The notes beneath the pieces are model-generated. The model was not told the origin of the DNA. It did no database searches and was given only the letters and a program-made list of their open reading frames with translations. 64,000 bases of DNA, taken from contig VGAL01000002.1 of the NCBI GenBank assembly GCA_016870715.1, positions 1 through 64,000 on the forward strand, in the 5' to 3' direction. A program made the translations under genes and the position numbers. Of the stretch, positions 37,548 through 45,020 are shown one piece after another. The first letter of the stretch is position 1; each line of letters begins with the position of its first letter. The stretch is from Actinomycetota bacterium (GTDB taxonomy: Bacteria > Actinomycetota > Actinomycetes > Nanopelagicales > Nanopelagicaceae).

Positions 37548-37820
37548 TTAGGCGGGGCGACGCTTGAGGCGACGGCGCTCTCGCTCCGAGAGCCCTCCCC
37601 AAATTCCAAAGCGCTCATCATGAGCCAGCGCATATTCCAAACACTCGCTCCGGACCTCACAGGAGAGGCAGACTCGTTTCGCCTCGCGAGTAGAACCACC
37701 TTTTTCAGGGAAGAAGGCTTCGGGATCTGTTTCGGCACAGAGCGCGCGCTCTTGCCATGAAAGTTCTGCAGGATTTCCACTTGCAAACGGCGCCTCAAAT
37801 GGCGTGAGCGGTGCGCTCAT
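37548..37820 (-). CDS. whiB2: WhiB-family [4Fe-4S] regulator, WhiB2/WhmD-type
   Basis: 90-residue regulator tied to septation and cell division in mycobacteria and streptomycetes. Cluster ligands are Cys28, Cys51, Cys54 and Cys60, with FFPEKGGSTREAKRVC typical of WhiB2 and GIWGGLSERERRRLKRRP as turn and DNA-binding tail. The WhiB2 assignment is supported by neighbours: GT2, DUF5719, DUF3499, manB and the GDP-mannose pyrophosphorylase. A near-consensus promoter lies upstream and AGGGG sits 7 nt before the ATG, so it has a leader of about 30 nt, unlike most genes here. Confidence 0.95.
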   Translation of the reverse strand: MSAPLTPFEAPFASGNPAELSWQERALCAETDPEAFFPEKGGSTREAKRVCLSCEVRSECLEYALAHDERFGIWGGLSERERRRLKRRPA

Positions 37821-37857
37821 TTATTGCCCCTAACGTCTCGAGTAGGACCTAGGGATA

Positions 37858-37886
37858 ATTACACGCTTGTAACTTAATTTCGTCAA
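37858..37886 (-). promoter_or_regulatory. Near-consensus sigma-70 promoter of whiB2 with palindrome
   Basis: On the minus strand TTGACG (37881-37886) and TGTAAT (37858-37863) are separated by exactly 17 bp, the best promoter in the window. The inverted repeat TTACA-AGCG-TGTAA (37859-37872) covers the -10 and could be an operator. Confidence 0.7.
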
Positions 37887-37920
37887 GTTAGGTTAGGAAG
37901 AAATCTCGAGAAATTGTCGA

Positions 37921-38928
37921 CTATTCGAGTGACTGAGGCGCTCTCTGCAGAGCGCTGCCACCAAGAACGCTCTGGCGAAGAATTGCTCCAGCCCCTACGG
38001 TCACGCCATCGCCAATGATGGATGCGCGGATCTGCGCACCCACCCCAATCACCACCCCATCCCCAACCATGCTCTCTTCAATGATGGCATCTGCTCCAAC
38101 GATGCTTGCACCAATTGCGCAGCCCATGCCTATCTGCGCGCTTGGATCGATCTTCGCCTGCTCATCCACAAATTTTTTTCTGACGAGCGCTTCTGGTGAG
38201 AGCGCTGGCGAATGAAAAACTCCGTGGAGCAAATCGTGAGATGCCTTCAAAAGCGCCTTTGGGGTGCCAATATCAATCCAATACTCACTGCTCTTGAAAC
38301 TCCATAACTTTCTACCTTCTGAGAGTAATTCCGGAAAAGTTTCGCGCTCCACACTGACCACTTTTCCCTTTGGAATTTCATCGATAACGCTCCGAGTGAA
38401 TATGTAACAGCCAGCATTGATGAAATTAGTCGGTGGGGCATCCGACTTCTCGATGAACTCCAGGATGCGTCCTTCGTTATCGGTAGGGACAGAACCAAAG
38501 GCACGAGCATCATCTACCTCGATTAGATGCAAAGTCACATCTGCCCCACGCTCTTTGTGCAAGCCAATCTGAGCGCTTATGTTATGGGCGCTTAAGATGT
38601 CGCCATTGAGTATCGCCACTGGTTCGCTGTCACCGCTGGTTAGGTGGGCAGATGCATTGGAAATCGCTCCTCCAGTACCCAGCGGTTCCTCCTCGATTGC
38701 ATAAACAATCTCAATTCCGAAAGCGCTTCCATCCCCCAAGTAGTCGAGAAATTGCTCGGTCTTATAAGAGGTTGCCACGACTATTCTGGTAATTCCATGG
38801 GCAGTCGCGTAGCCGATTTGATGGGCGATAAAGGGAACTCCGGCCACTTTGAGCATGGGTTTGGGTCTTTCTAACGTAAGCGGGTGCAGGCGTGTGCCCT
38901 TACCGCCGACGAGAAAAATTGCTTCCAT
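37921..38928 (-). CDS. manC: Mannose-1-phosphate guanylyltransferase-type nucleotidyltransferase
   Basis: 335-residue sugar-nucleotide pyrophosphorylase. It opens with MEAIFLVGGKGTRLHPLT and ERPKPMLKV (the catalytic Lys is in PKPM), continues with ILNGDILSAHN and EFIEKSDAPPTNFINAGCY, and ends in hexapeptide repeats of a left-handed beta-helix (about 240-325). The GDP-mannose assignment rests on gene context (manA, manB, whiB2) and resemblance to M. tuberculosis Rv3264c; glucose-1-phosphate thymidylyltransferase activity cannot be excluded. ATG 38928 follows GAGG at 6 nt; an upstream in-frame GTG or ATG adds 18 residues without family character. Confidence 0.9.
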   Translation of the reverse strand: MEAIFLVGGKGTRLHPLTLERPKPMLKVAGVPFIAHQIGYATAHGITRIVVATSYKTEQFLDYLGDGSAFGIEIVYAIEEEPLGTGGAISNASAHLTSGDSEPVAILNGDILSAHNISAQIGLHKERGADVTLHLIEVDDARAFGSVPTDNEGRILEFIEKSDAPPTNFINAGCYIFTRSVIDEIPKGKVVSVERETFPELLSEGRKLWSFKSSEYWIDIGTPKALLKASHDLLHGVFHSPALSPEALVRKKFVDEQAKIDPSAQIGMGCAIGASIVGADAIIEESMVGDGVVIGVGAQIRASIIGDGVTVGAGAILRQSVLGGSALQRAPQSLE

Positions 38929-38963
38929 AGTTAACCTCGTGAACCTCTCGAACCTAGCCGAAC

Positions 38964-40022
38964 CTACGCGAGTCGTTCGCACGCGCGTCTGATGTCATCG
39001 TCGGTTGCAGTCAATGCGACTCTGATATGCGATGCGCCTTTGGTTCCGTAAAAGATTCCTGGTGTGACCAAGATCCCGCGCTCTGCCGCCCACGCCACCG
39101 TCTTCCAGCACTCTTCACCACGTGTGGACCAGAGATAAAGACCAGCCTCTGAATCTGTTATCTCAAAGCCGGCAGAGTCCAATGCGCTTCGGAGCATGGT
39201 GCGGCGAGCGCGATAACGCTCCTTTTGTTGGCCAATCTCACTTGGTGAATCGAGAGCAGCTGCCAGTGCGCGTTGAATGGGAGCAGGCATGATTAATCCA
39301 AGATGTTTCCGGACCTCGCGAATTGTTCCGATTATCTCGGGATCACCGGCGATAAATGCGCTGCGATATCCAGCAGCATTAAAACTCTTCGAAAGCGAGT
39401 GCGCGACAAGTAATCCTCTGCAATCTCCATCGGCCATCTGCAAAAGTGAGACTGGATCGCGCTCCCAACCCAACTCAAAGTAACACTCATCACTGACCAC
39501 TACCGTCTCTGTTGCGCGCGCCCACGTGATGATGGCGCGAAGCTGATCGGCGTCGAGTACCCGGCCATGCGGGTTTGCCGGAGAATTAATCCAGACCAGA
39601 TCGCCATCTGTTGGCCAACTTTCACAATCATCATTGACGCCAACCCATTGCGCACCCGCCACCAAAGCTCCCACTTGATAGGTGGGATAGGCGACCTCGG
39701 GGATGAGCACTTTTTTCGCCTGAAGAATGGTCGGGAGTAATCCGACAATCTCCTTTGACCCTATGGTGGGGAGGAAATCGATATCTCCCGTTGGAAAAAA
39801 CTTGGTGCGAATCCACCTCGACAAAGATTCGCGCAACTGCGTGCTCCCGATAGTGAGGGGATACCCCGGCGCATTTCCACTCGCTGCAAGCGCCGCCTGC
39901 ATTACCTCAGGAGATGGATCCACCGGTGTACCAATGGAGAGATCAACCAGACCATCAGGGTGAGCGCTGGCTATCTTTTTATAGGGCGCGAGAAGGTCCC
40001 ACGGGAAATCTGGGAGTCTCAC
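38964..40022 (-). CDS. dapC: Succinyldiaminopimelate aminotransferase
   Basis: PLP aminotransferase (352 aa) for the N-succinyl-LL-2,6-diaminopimelate step of lysine and peptidoglycan synthesis. It has LSIGTPVDPSPEVMQAALA, GYPLTIGSTQLRESLSRWI, INSPANPHGRVLD, SDECYFELGW and the PLP lysine in VAHSLSKSFNAAGYR. The assignment is strengthened by the ferredoxin gene 17 bp upstream, as in M. tuberculosis fdxC-dapC (Rv1177-Rv1178). Starts at GTG 40022. Cotranscription from the ferredoxin gene is likely. Confidence 0.92.
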   Translation of the reverse strand: MRLPDFPWDLLAPYKKIASAHPDGLVDLSIGTPVDPSPEVMQAALAASGNAPGYPLTIGSTQLRESLSRWIRTKFFPTGDIDFLPTIGSKEIVGLLPTILQAKKVLIPEVAYPTYQVGALVAGAQWVGVNDDCESWPTDGDLVWINSPANPHGRVLDADQLRAIITWARATETVVVSDECYFELGWERDPVSLLQMADGDCRGLLVAHSLSKSFNAAGYRSAFIAGDPEIIGTIREVRKHLGLIMPAPIQRALAAALDSPSEIGQQKERYRARRTMLRSALDSAGFEITDSEAGLYLWSTRGEECWKTVAWAAERGILVTPGIFYGTKGASHIRVALTATDDDIRRACERLA

Positions 40023-40039
40023 CTCTAGCTCTGCCGTAA

Positions 40040-40354
40040 CTACCCTTTCGGGTGTGCCGCAACTACTGGATGGTCGTTCTCTTGTGCTCCGACCTTGCTT
40101 GCCCCGCCAGGAGATCCAATCTCTGCAAAGAACTCTTCATTGATGGATTTGTATTCAGTAAATTCACCAGGGACATCATCTTCGTAGTAAATCGCTTCCA
40201 CGGGGCAGACTGGCTCACAGGCGCCACAATCCACACACTCATCAGGTTGGATGTAGAGCATTCGGCCACCTTCGTAAATGCAATCCACCGGGCACTCCTC
40301 GATACATGACTTATCCTTCACATCGATACATGGCCCCGCGATGATGTACGTCAC
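40040..40354 (-). CDS. fdxC: 7Fe ferredoxin [3Fe-4S][4Fe-4S]
   Basis: 104-residue electron carrier. Cysteines 9, 17, 21, 25, 40, 43, 46 and 50 fit a seven-iron ferredoxin: Cys9/17/50 for the 3Fe cluster and Cys21/40/43/46 for the 4Fe cluster, with Cys25 extra as in mycobacterial homologues. The C-terminal 40 residues are an acidic, mostly unstructured tail (EFFAEIGSPGGASKVG). GAGGAG lies 6 nt before the GTG start. It probably supplies electrons to monooxygenases or reductases. Confidence 0.95.
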   Translation of the reverse strand: MTYIIAGPCIDVKDKSCIEECPVDCIYEGGRMLYIQPDECVDCGACEPVCPVEAIYYEDDVPGEFTEYKSINEEFFAEIGSPGGASKVGAQENDHPVVAAHPKG

Positions 40355-40427
40355 CGTCTACTCCTCACTTTTTGCTCATTACCGTTTCAGCCCCCAATTA
40401 TGCTGCCTCTCTGGTTAATTTCCACTC

Positions 40428-40433
40428 TATGCT
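40428..40433 (+). promoter_or_regulatory. -10 element (TATGCT) before the SH3-like gene and cysS
   Basis: TATGCT ends 7 nt before ATG 40441 and fixes that start over two upstream in-frame ATGs. It would drive the SH3-like protein and cysS as one leaderless message. Confidence 0.5.
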
Positions 40434-40440
40434 GGTGAGC

Positions 40441-40656
40441 ATGGCTGACCACAAGGGAAAATCTGCGCCTGACTCAGGTGATATCGGTACGCGAGTGAGT
40501 ATCCGCATCCACGATGAAGAGCCGGGCAAGTTTCGTGACCTCTTGGGGTATTTAGTCGAACCCACCGTAGTTCGAGATAAGAATGGCATTCTCAAGACTT
40601 TCGAGCCAGATCACATCGTGGCATGGAAAAGGTTGCCGGGAGAGATGACGGAATAA
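40441..40656 (+). CDS. Small SH3-like protein, N-terminal domain of GNAT-type (Rv0428c-like)
   Basis: 71-residue protein. Residues 16-66 (IGTRVSIRIHDEEPGKFRDL, then a YLVEPTVVRDKNG segment and DHIVAWKRLP) resemble the SH3-like N-terminal domain of the actinobacterial GNAT acetyltransferases related to Rv0428c, but no acetyltransferase domain follows. Its function is unknown; nucleic-acid or partner binding is possible. It sits beside dapC-fdxC, where full-length GNAT genes sometimes occur. Its stop directly abuts the cysS ATG (TAA-ATG), so translation is coupled. Confidence 0.65.
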   Translation: MADHKGKSAPDSGDIGTRVSIRIHDEEPGKFRDLLGYLVEPTVVRDKNGILKTFEPDHIVAWKRLPGEMTE

Positions 40657-42042
40657 ATGCGCCTTTATGACACCAAAGCGAAAGAACTTATTGAGGTACT
40701 TCCCGCAGAAAGTGGAAGTGTCGATATCTATTGCTGCGGACCAACTGTCTATCGCTTTGCGCATGTGGGAAACATGCGCACCTTCCTCTTGGGGGATTTA
40801 GTCAGACGAACGTTAAAGGCGGAAGGTGCCAGCTACCGATATATCCAGAACATAACAGATGTGGGACATCTCAATGATGATGTGAACATCGAAATCGAAG
40901 AAGACAAGATCTTGGCGCAGGCAAAACTCGAGCGAAAAGACCCTTTCGAGATTGCACGTTTCTACGAGCAGACATTTCACGAAGATTTAGAAGCGCTAAA
41001 CATCGAGCCTGCTGATGCATATCCCAAAGCGAGCGATTCAATCGGACTAATCACTGATTTAATCGCGCAATTGATTTATATCGGCGCTGCTTATCAGGGT
41101 AAAGATGGCTCGCTTTACTTCGCTGCGCGAAGCTTTACAGATTACGGCGCAATTAGCCACAACTCGCTCGACCAGTTACAGGCTGGCTATCGATTTGATG
41201 CCATGAGCGCTGACGTTGAGTCAGGAAAAAGATTCCATGCCGATTGGGCGCTTTGGAAGAGCGCATCGGTCAATCGAGAGATGACCTGGCAAACGCCATG
41301 GGGCGTGGGTTTTCCCGGTTGGCATATCGAATGTTCGGCCATGTCCATTCATTACTTTCCCCATGGAGTCTCGCTTCATCTGGGAGGGATCGACCTGCGA
41401 TTCCCTCATCATGAGAATGAACGCGCACAGAGCAATACCGCGACTAACTCAGAATTTGTCCGGCAATGGGTCCATGGCGAGCATCTTCTCTTTGATGGAA
41501 AGAAGATGGCAAAAAGTTCAGGTAATGTCCTGCACGTTGCAGATTTACGTGCACGAGGAATCGATCCGCTCGCACTCAGACTGCTTTTTTTAGAGAACCA
41601 CTATCGCACTCAGATGAACCTCACCTGGGAGAGCATCGAAGCGGCGCACACCACTTTGAAAAGATGGCGGAAGAAAATTGCTTCCTGGCCACAAGAGGGT
41701 GTAGTTGATCCCGAAATACACCGAGAAATCATCAGTCACTTCAGCGATGACTTAGATACCGCTGGAGCAATACTTTTGATTCGAAAAATTGAACGTGATG
41801 AATCGATACCGGAAGCTAAAAAACGCACAACGCTCCTTGCTGCCGACGCGCTCCTTGGGCTGGAATTAGATCTCAAAGGTGAATTGACAATTACTCCTGA
41901 AGTTCAAAAGCTCCTCGATCAGCGCAAGGTTGCGCGGCAAGAGCGCAATTGGGCTCGAAGCGACCAACTTCGCGATGCCCTCTTGGCGCATGGAATCCGC
42001 GTTACCGATGGGCCAGAAGGGCAGAGCTGGGAAGCGCTCTAA
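40657..42042 (+). CDS. cysS: Cysteinyl-tRNA synthetase
   Basis: Class Ia aminoacyl-tRNA synthetase charging tRNA-Cys (461 aa). Zinc and ATP features are visible: IYCCGPTVYRFAHVGNMR (24-41) with the HIGH-type HVGN, GWHIECSAM with zinc ligands, and KMAKSSGN as the KMSKS loop. Its length and the CCGPTVY signature distinguish it from the related mycothiol enzyme MshC (about 410 aa, CGITPYDATHLGH). It runs into vanW on the opposite strand with a 4 bp overlap of stops. Confidence 0.95.
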   Translation: MRLYDTKAKELIEVLPAESGSVDIYCCGPTVYRFAHVGNMRTFLLGDLVRRTLKAEGASYRYIQNITDVGHLNDDVNIEIEEDKILAQAKLERKDPFEIARFYEQTFHEDLEALNIEPADAYPKASDSIGLITDLIAQLIYIGAAYQGKDGSLYFAARSFTDYGAISHNSLDQLQAGYRFDAMSADVESGKRFHADWALWKSASVNREMTWQTPWGVGFPGWHIECSAMSIHYFPHGVSLHLGGIDLRFPHHENERAQSNTATNSEFVRQWVHGEHLLFDGKKMAKSSGNVLHVADLRARGIDPLALRLLFLENHYRTQMNLTWESIEAAHTTLKRWRKKIASWPQEGVVDPEIHREIISHFSDDLDTAGAILLIRKIERDESIPEAKKRTTLLAADALLGLELDLKGELTITPEVQKLLDQRKVARQERNWARSDQLRDALLAHGIRVTDGPEGQSWEAL

Positions 42043-43772
42043 CTACTTTTGGCTAGACCCCTTTGTACTTCGATTGGTGGATTCATCCAGCGAGCTTCTG
42101 GGTTTGTGCAGATTATTCGATCCTCGGGGCGATAGCGTGTTCGAAATTTCTCCCGTTTGATCTCCACGCCCTCGCGTTTAAGTATTCGCCACACATCGAT
42201 GGTGAAGCCCCCGACTCCCTCTTGGAAAATGCAATCCTTAGAGTCACTCTCTAACACTTTGAACTTCTGAGGATTGGTCCGCGGACCACTTTCGGTCTCC
42301 ACATCTATGAACTTTGTTCCATAAATAGTCACAGTCACTGATTTGTTGGTAAACGAGGTATCGACGAAGATGGGCTTTCCTGAGTTATTTCGAAATTTAA
42401 CATCGACGCTCGGCCATGCAACCGTGGATTCCCGCCCTGCTGGATATCGAGAGATATAGAAACTATGTGGTTTATGTTGGACCAGTTCTAGACCACTAAA
42501 CCACGCTGCATTCCATGTGGTCGTGGCAACTTGAGATACGCCGCCACCCCAATCCTTCTTGAACACTCCTCGGTCAATCATGATTCCTGGCACGAAACCT
42601 CGAGCTTCTGTCCGTTCTCCAACTACCTTGTTATAGCTAAACACTTCGCCAGGCTGGATGATCACGCCATCCATCCAACGCGCAGCTCGTTCGATGTTGA
42701 TAATTCGATACTCCGCATAGGGGAAGAAGGTGGTGAAGGTGCCGATCACCTCTTTGATTCCTAATCCGCCAGCCATCTCTGTGGTGATTTTGGCAGCAAC
42801 TGGCTCAGGGGTCAGCGATACCTTTCGCTCCATGCCGCTCTTTCCCAGGGCCTCTATGAGGGCATTGCTTAATTTATCTTCCGGGACATCGAGACCATCA
42901 CGTGAAGGTTGCACCCGAGGTTCTCCCTGGCTCATCGTGAATGAGGCATTCACTGGCTCAACGACATGCGCACTCCACTTCTTACCCACCTCGTTGATAA
43001 AAGTTGCTTTGAGCCATTTGGCCTCTAATTTCTCCCCTCGACCAGGTATGAAGGTCAAAGCTTCTGCAATAACTTTAGGAGTCAGCGAAAAAGTTACGGG
43101 CTTATCGATATCGAGCATCACTTCAACCGGAGCAGAAACTGCGATCTGTGCGAACTCCAGTAACTCGCTCGCTTCTTCATCAGAAATTCGAGCTTGACGC
43201 ACTTTAGTGTCAAGGGTGATGGAGTCGATGCGAAGCCAATTCTTTGCCACTTTATTTAGTGCACTATCGCGATCGAGGGCTTTTCCTGCTCGAGCGCTCA
43301 CCAATTTGGGAACTATCCCGTCGAAGACGATATCCGCATTCTTGGGTGCGATATTTACCTCTTGTTCAACCATGCGAATCGCTCTTCCAAAATTCTCTTT
43401 ATCTGTCAGAACTACTGGTGCTATCAATTTTTCTCGCAATAACAGAGAAAAGAGTTGGATTGGATTACCGGTACGACTAGGTACAGCGGCCAAACTCGCC
43501 GCAATATCGAGTTCGACCCCAGAATCTTTCACTGGGAGCGAGAACTTCTTCGAATCCACAACTACATGTAATTCACCTTGAAGTTCGGCGGCTCTTACGC
43601 TGGAGATTTTCTTGGAAGCCTCTGCAATTGAGAGTCGAGAGATGTCAACATCCAGGATTTTAGTCTTAGGTGGAATTGCAGAACCTACAGCCAACCACAT
43701 TCCGAGCCAAACAAATGCCAGCGCGGAGAGTGCCAGGCCTGCGATTGCCAGATATTTTCTCCCGTTTTTCAT
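42039..43772 (-). CDS. VanW family membrane-anchored protein
   Basis: 577 residues: an N-terminal helix (about 7-28, IAGLALSALAFVWLGMWLAV), a long extracytoplasmic region with two repeated beta-grasp-like parts (about 40-330) as in the PG_binding_4 domain, then the VanW domain (about 345-500) with FSYNKVVGERTEARGF, GGGVSQVATTTWNAAWFSG and PHSFYISRYPAGRE. The C-terminal tail includes two lone cysteines. VanW proteins are widespread in Gram-positive bacteria and presumed to touch peptidoglycan; no vancomycin-resistance genes are nearby. It lies 21 bp downstream of the DUF6113-like gene. Confidence 0.92.
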   Translation of the reverse strand: MKNGRKYLAIAGLALSALAFVWLGMWLAVGSAIPPKTKILDVDISRLSIAEASKKISSVRAAELQGELHVVVDSKKFSLPVKDSGVELDIAASLAAVPSRTGNPIQLFSLLLREKLIAPVVLTDKENFGRAIRMVEQEVNIAPKNADIVFDGIVPKLVSARAGKALDRDSALNKVAKNWLRIDSITLDTKVRQARISDEEASELLEFAQIAVSAPVEVMLDIDKPVTFSLTPKVIAEALTFIPGRGEKLEAKWLKATFINEVGKKWSAHVVEPVNASFTMSQGEPRVQPSRDGLDVPEDKLSNALIEALGKSGMERKVSLTPEPVAAKITTEMAGGLGIKEVIGTFTTFFPYAEYRIINIERAARWMDGVIIQPGEVFSYNKVVGERTEARGFVPGIMIDRGVFKKDWGGGVSQVATTTWNAAWFSGLELVQHKPHSFYISRYPAGRESTVAWPSVDVKFRNNSGKPIFVDTSFTNKSVTVTIYGTKFIDVETESGPRTNPQKFKVLESDSKDCIFQEGVGGFTIDVWRILKREGVEIKREKFRTRYRPEDRIICTNPEARWMNPPIEVQRGLAKSS

Positions 43773-43793
43773 ATCTGTTTTTGAAAACCCTCG

Positions 43794-44126
43794 CTAACTT
43801 CGTGTCCAGATACTTACTAGGACAAGTAAGAACCCTAGCCCTAAATATGCATCTCCTGCTCCATTAGCCATGATGAGCAATTCATCGCTGTTGCCGAAGA
43901 CTCCTCCGCGAAGTGCGATGAGGGTCCACCCAAGGAGAAACCAGAACCGAACTCCACGCCTTCCCCAGTAGATGCCCAGTGCGCTATTCGCAGCAGCGCT
44001 ACCTAATAGAGCAATTATCAGTCCAAGTGGAAACCATCCAACAGAAAAATTATGAATCACCACGCCGAAAGTGCCAATTACCACTCCACTTACAAGGCCA
44101 GTGAGATTTTCTAGTACACGCCTCAT
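43794..44126 (-). CDS. Small membrane protein beside mshB (DUF6113-like)
   Basis: 110 residues with four hydrophobic helices (about 8-25, 32-50, 60-73, 88-107) and almost no soluble part. Sequence features such as GVVIHNF and GIYWGRRGVRFW and the 4 bp overlap with mshB match the small integral membrane protein that follows mshB in other actinobacteria (Rv1171/DUF6113). The number of that DUF is from memory. Its function is unknown. Confidence 0.72.
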   Translation of the reverse strand: MRRVLENLTGLVSGVVIGTFGVVIHNFSVGWFPLGLIIALLGSAAANSALGIYWGRRGVRFWFLLGWTLIALRGGVFGNSDELLIMANGAGDAYLGLGFLLVLVSIWTRS

Positions 44127-44995
44127 AGATCGATCCCAGAGAAAAGATCTCTCTCCCTGCCTTGCTCATCGACATCGGGTCCGGCGGCGCCTTTTACTCG
44201 GGTGTAATACTCAAAACCAAATACCTGCATACCCAAAGAATTCGATAGCGCAAAAAAAGGTCCATCTACTGCGATTTGTGTTCGATGTGCCCGCATCGCC
44301 TCTTGCTTGCTCTCCACATAGTTATTTCCATCGATCACTGCACTTACCAATGAGTCATCTTTCACAAATGGCAAATCATCGATTGATCCAACACCAAAGA
44401 AATCTGACCCAATCTCTTTCATTGCATCCATTCCTTGCTGTACGACAGATCGCGGCATAATGTTCCAATAGATCTTTTGAATTTCCCAACCACGTGCTGC
44501 ACTGATTTCAGATGCCTTCATCGCCACTCGATGGGCTTGAATATGATCGGGGTGGCCATATCCACCAAATTCATCGTAGGTAATCAAAACCTGCGGCTTG
44601 AAATCCACGATGTAGTCGGCGAGCGCATCAGTTGCTTCGAGCAGGTCGGCGCTCCAAAAGACATCAGCACGCGAATTCTGTGGCATTCCCATCATGCCGC
44701 TATCTCGATATCGAGTTTTTGGTGCGCCTAAGAACCAATGTTTTTCAACTCCCAGCGCAGAAAGCGCGCCAGCTAACTCTTGCTCACGAATCTCCGCCAA
44801 TCGATCCTCTTTATCGCTTGCTGCTTCTGCCAGGTCGGGCACGAGTATCTCGCCCTCTTCGCCACGAGTGCAGGTTACGAGCGCTACTTCAACTCCCTCA
44901 TCTGCATATTTCGCCATTGTCGCACCATTATTGATGGTCTCATCGTCAGGATGTGCATGGACCAGCAAAAGGCGTCTAGGTCTCGCCGATTTCAT
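44123..44995 (-). CDS. mshB: Mycothiol biosynthesis N-acetylglucosaminyl-inositol deacetylase MshB
   Basis: Zinc enzyme that deacetylates GlcNAc-Ins to GlcN-Ins in mycothiol synthesis, the main actinobacterial thiol. The 290-residue PIG-L protein has LLLVHAHPDDETINNGATM with the metal motif HPDDE, CTRGEEGEI, the downstream GYGHPDHIQAHRV with metal His, and an MshB-like C-terminal DGPFFALS. I start at ATG 44995 because TACCCT lies exactly 7 nt before it; an ATG 12 codons further up would overlap the divergent gene's start. Other msh genes are outside the window. Confidence 0.92.
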   Translation of the reverse strand: MKSARPRRLLLVHAHPDDETINNGATMAKYADEGVEVALVTCTRGEEGEILVPDLAEAASDKEDRLAEIREQELAGALSALGVEKHWFLGAPKTRYRDSGMMGMPQNSRADVFWSADLLEATDALADYIVDFKPQVLITYDEFGGYGHPDHIQAHRVAMKASEISAARGWEIQKIYWNIMPRSVVQQGMDAMKEIGSDFFGVGSIDDLPFVKDDSLVSAVIDGNNYVESKQEAMRAHRTQIAVDGPFFALSNSLGMQVFGFEYYTRVKGAAGPDVDEQGRERDLFSGIDL

Positions 44996-45002
44996 GGAGG
45001 AA

Positions 45003-45008
45003 AGGGTA
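45003..45008 (-). promoter_or_regulatory. -10 element (TACCCT) for leaderless mshB
   Basis: TACCCT on the minus strand is 7 nt before ATG 44995. It shares its TA step with the plus-strand element at 45007. Confidence 0.5.
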
Positions 45009-45012
45009 CGGT
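45007..45012 (+). promoter_or_regulatory. -10 element (TACGGT) for the S9 peptidase gene
   Basis: TACGGT on the plus strand is 8 nt before ATG 45021 and interlocks with the mshB -10 inside AGGGTACGGT. Confidence 0.45.
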
Positions 45013-45020
45013 GATTTCCT

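Noticed and set aside
40657..42042. Mycothiol ligase MshC instead of CysS
   Set aside because: Length 461, CCGPTVY and HVGN signature, and GWHIECSAM fit CysS better than MshC.
43207..43581. Ser-rich reading frames opposite vanW and htrA
   Set aside because: Shadow frames of confident genes with no start signal or recognisable domain.
42039..43772. Vancomycin-resistance gene from VanW name
   Set aside because: VanW domains are widespread; there is no vanH, vanA, vanX, vanR or vanS neighbour.
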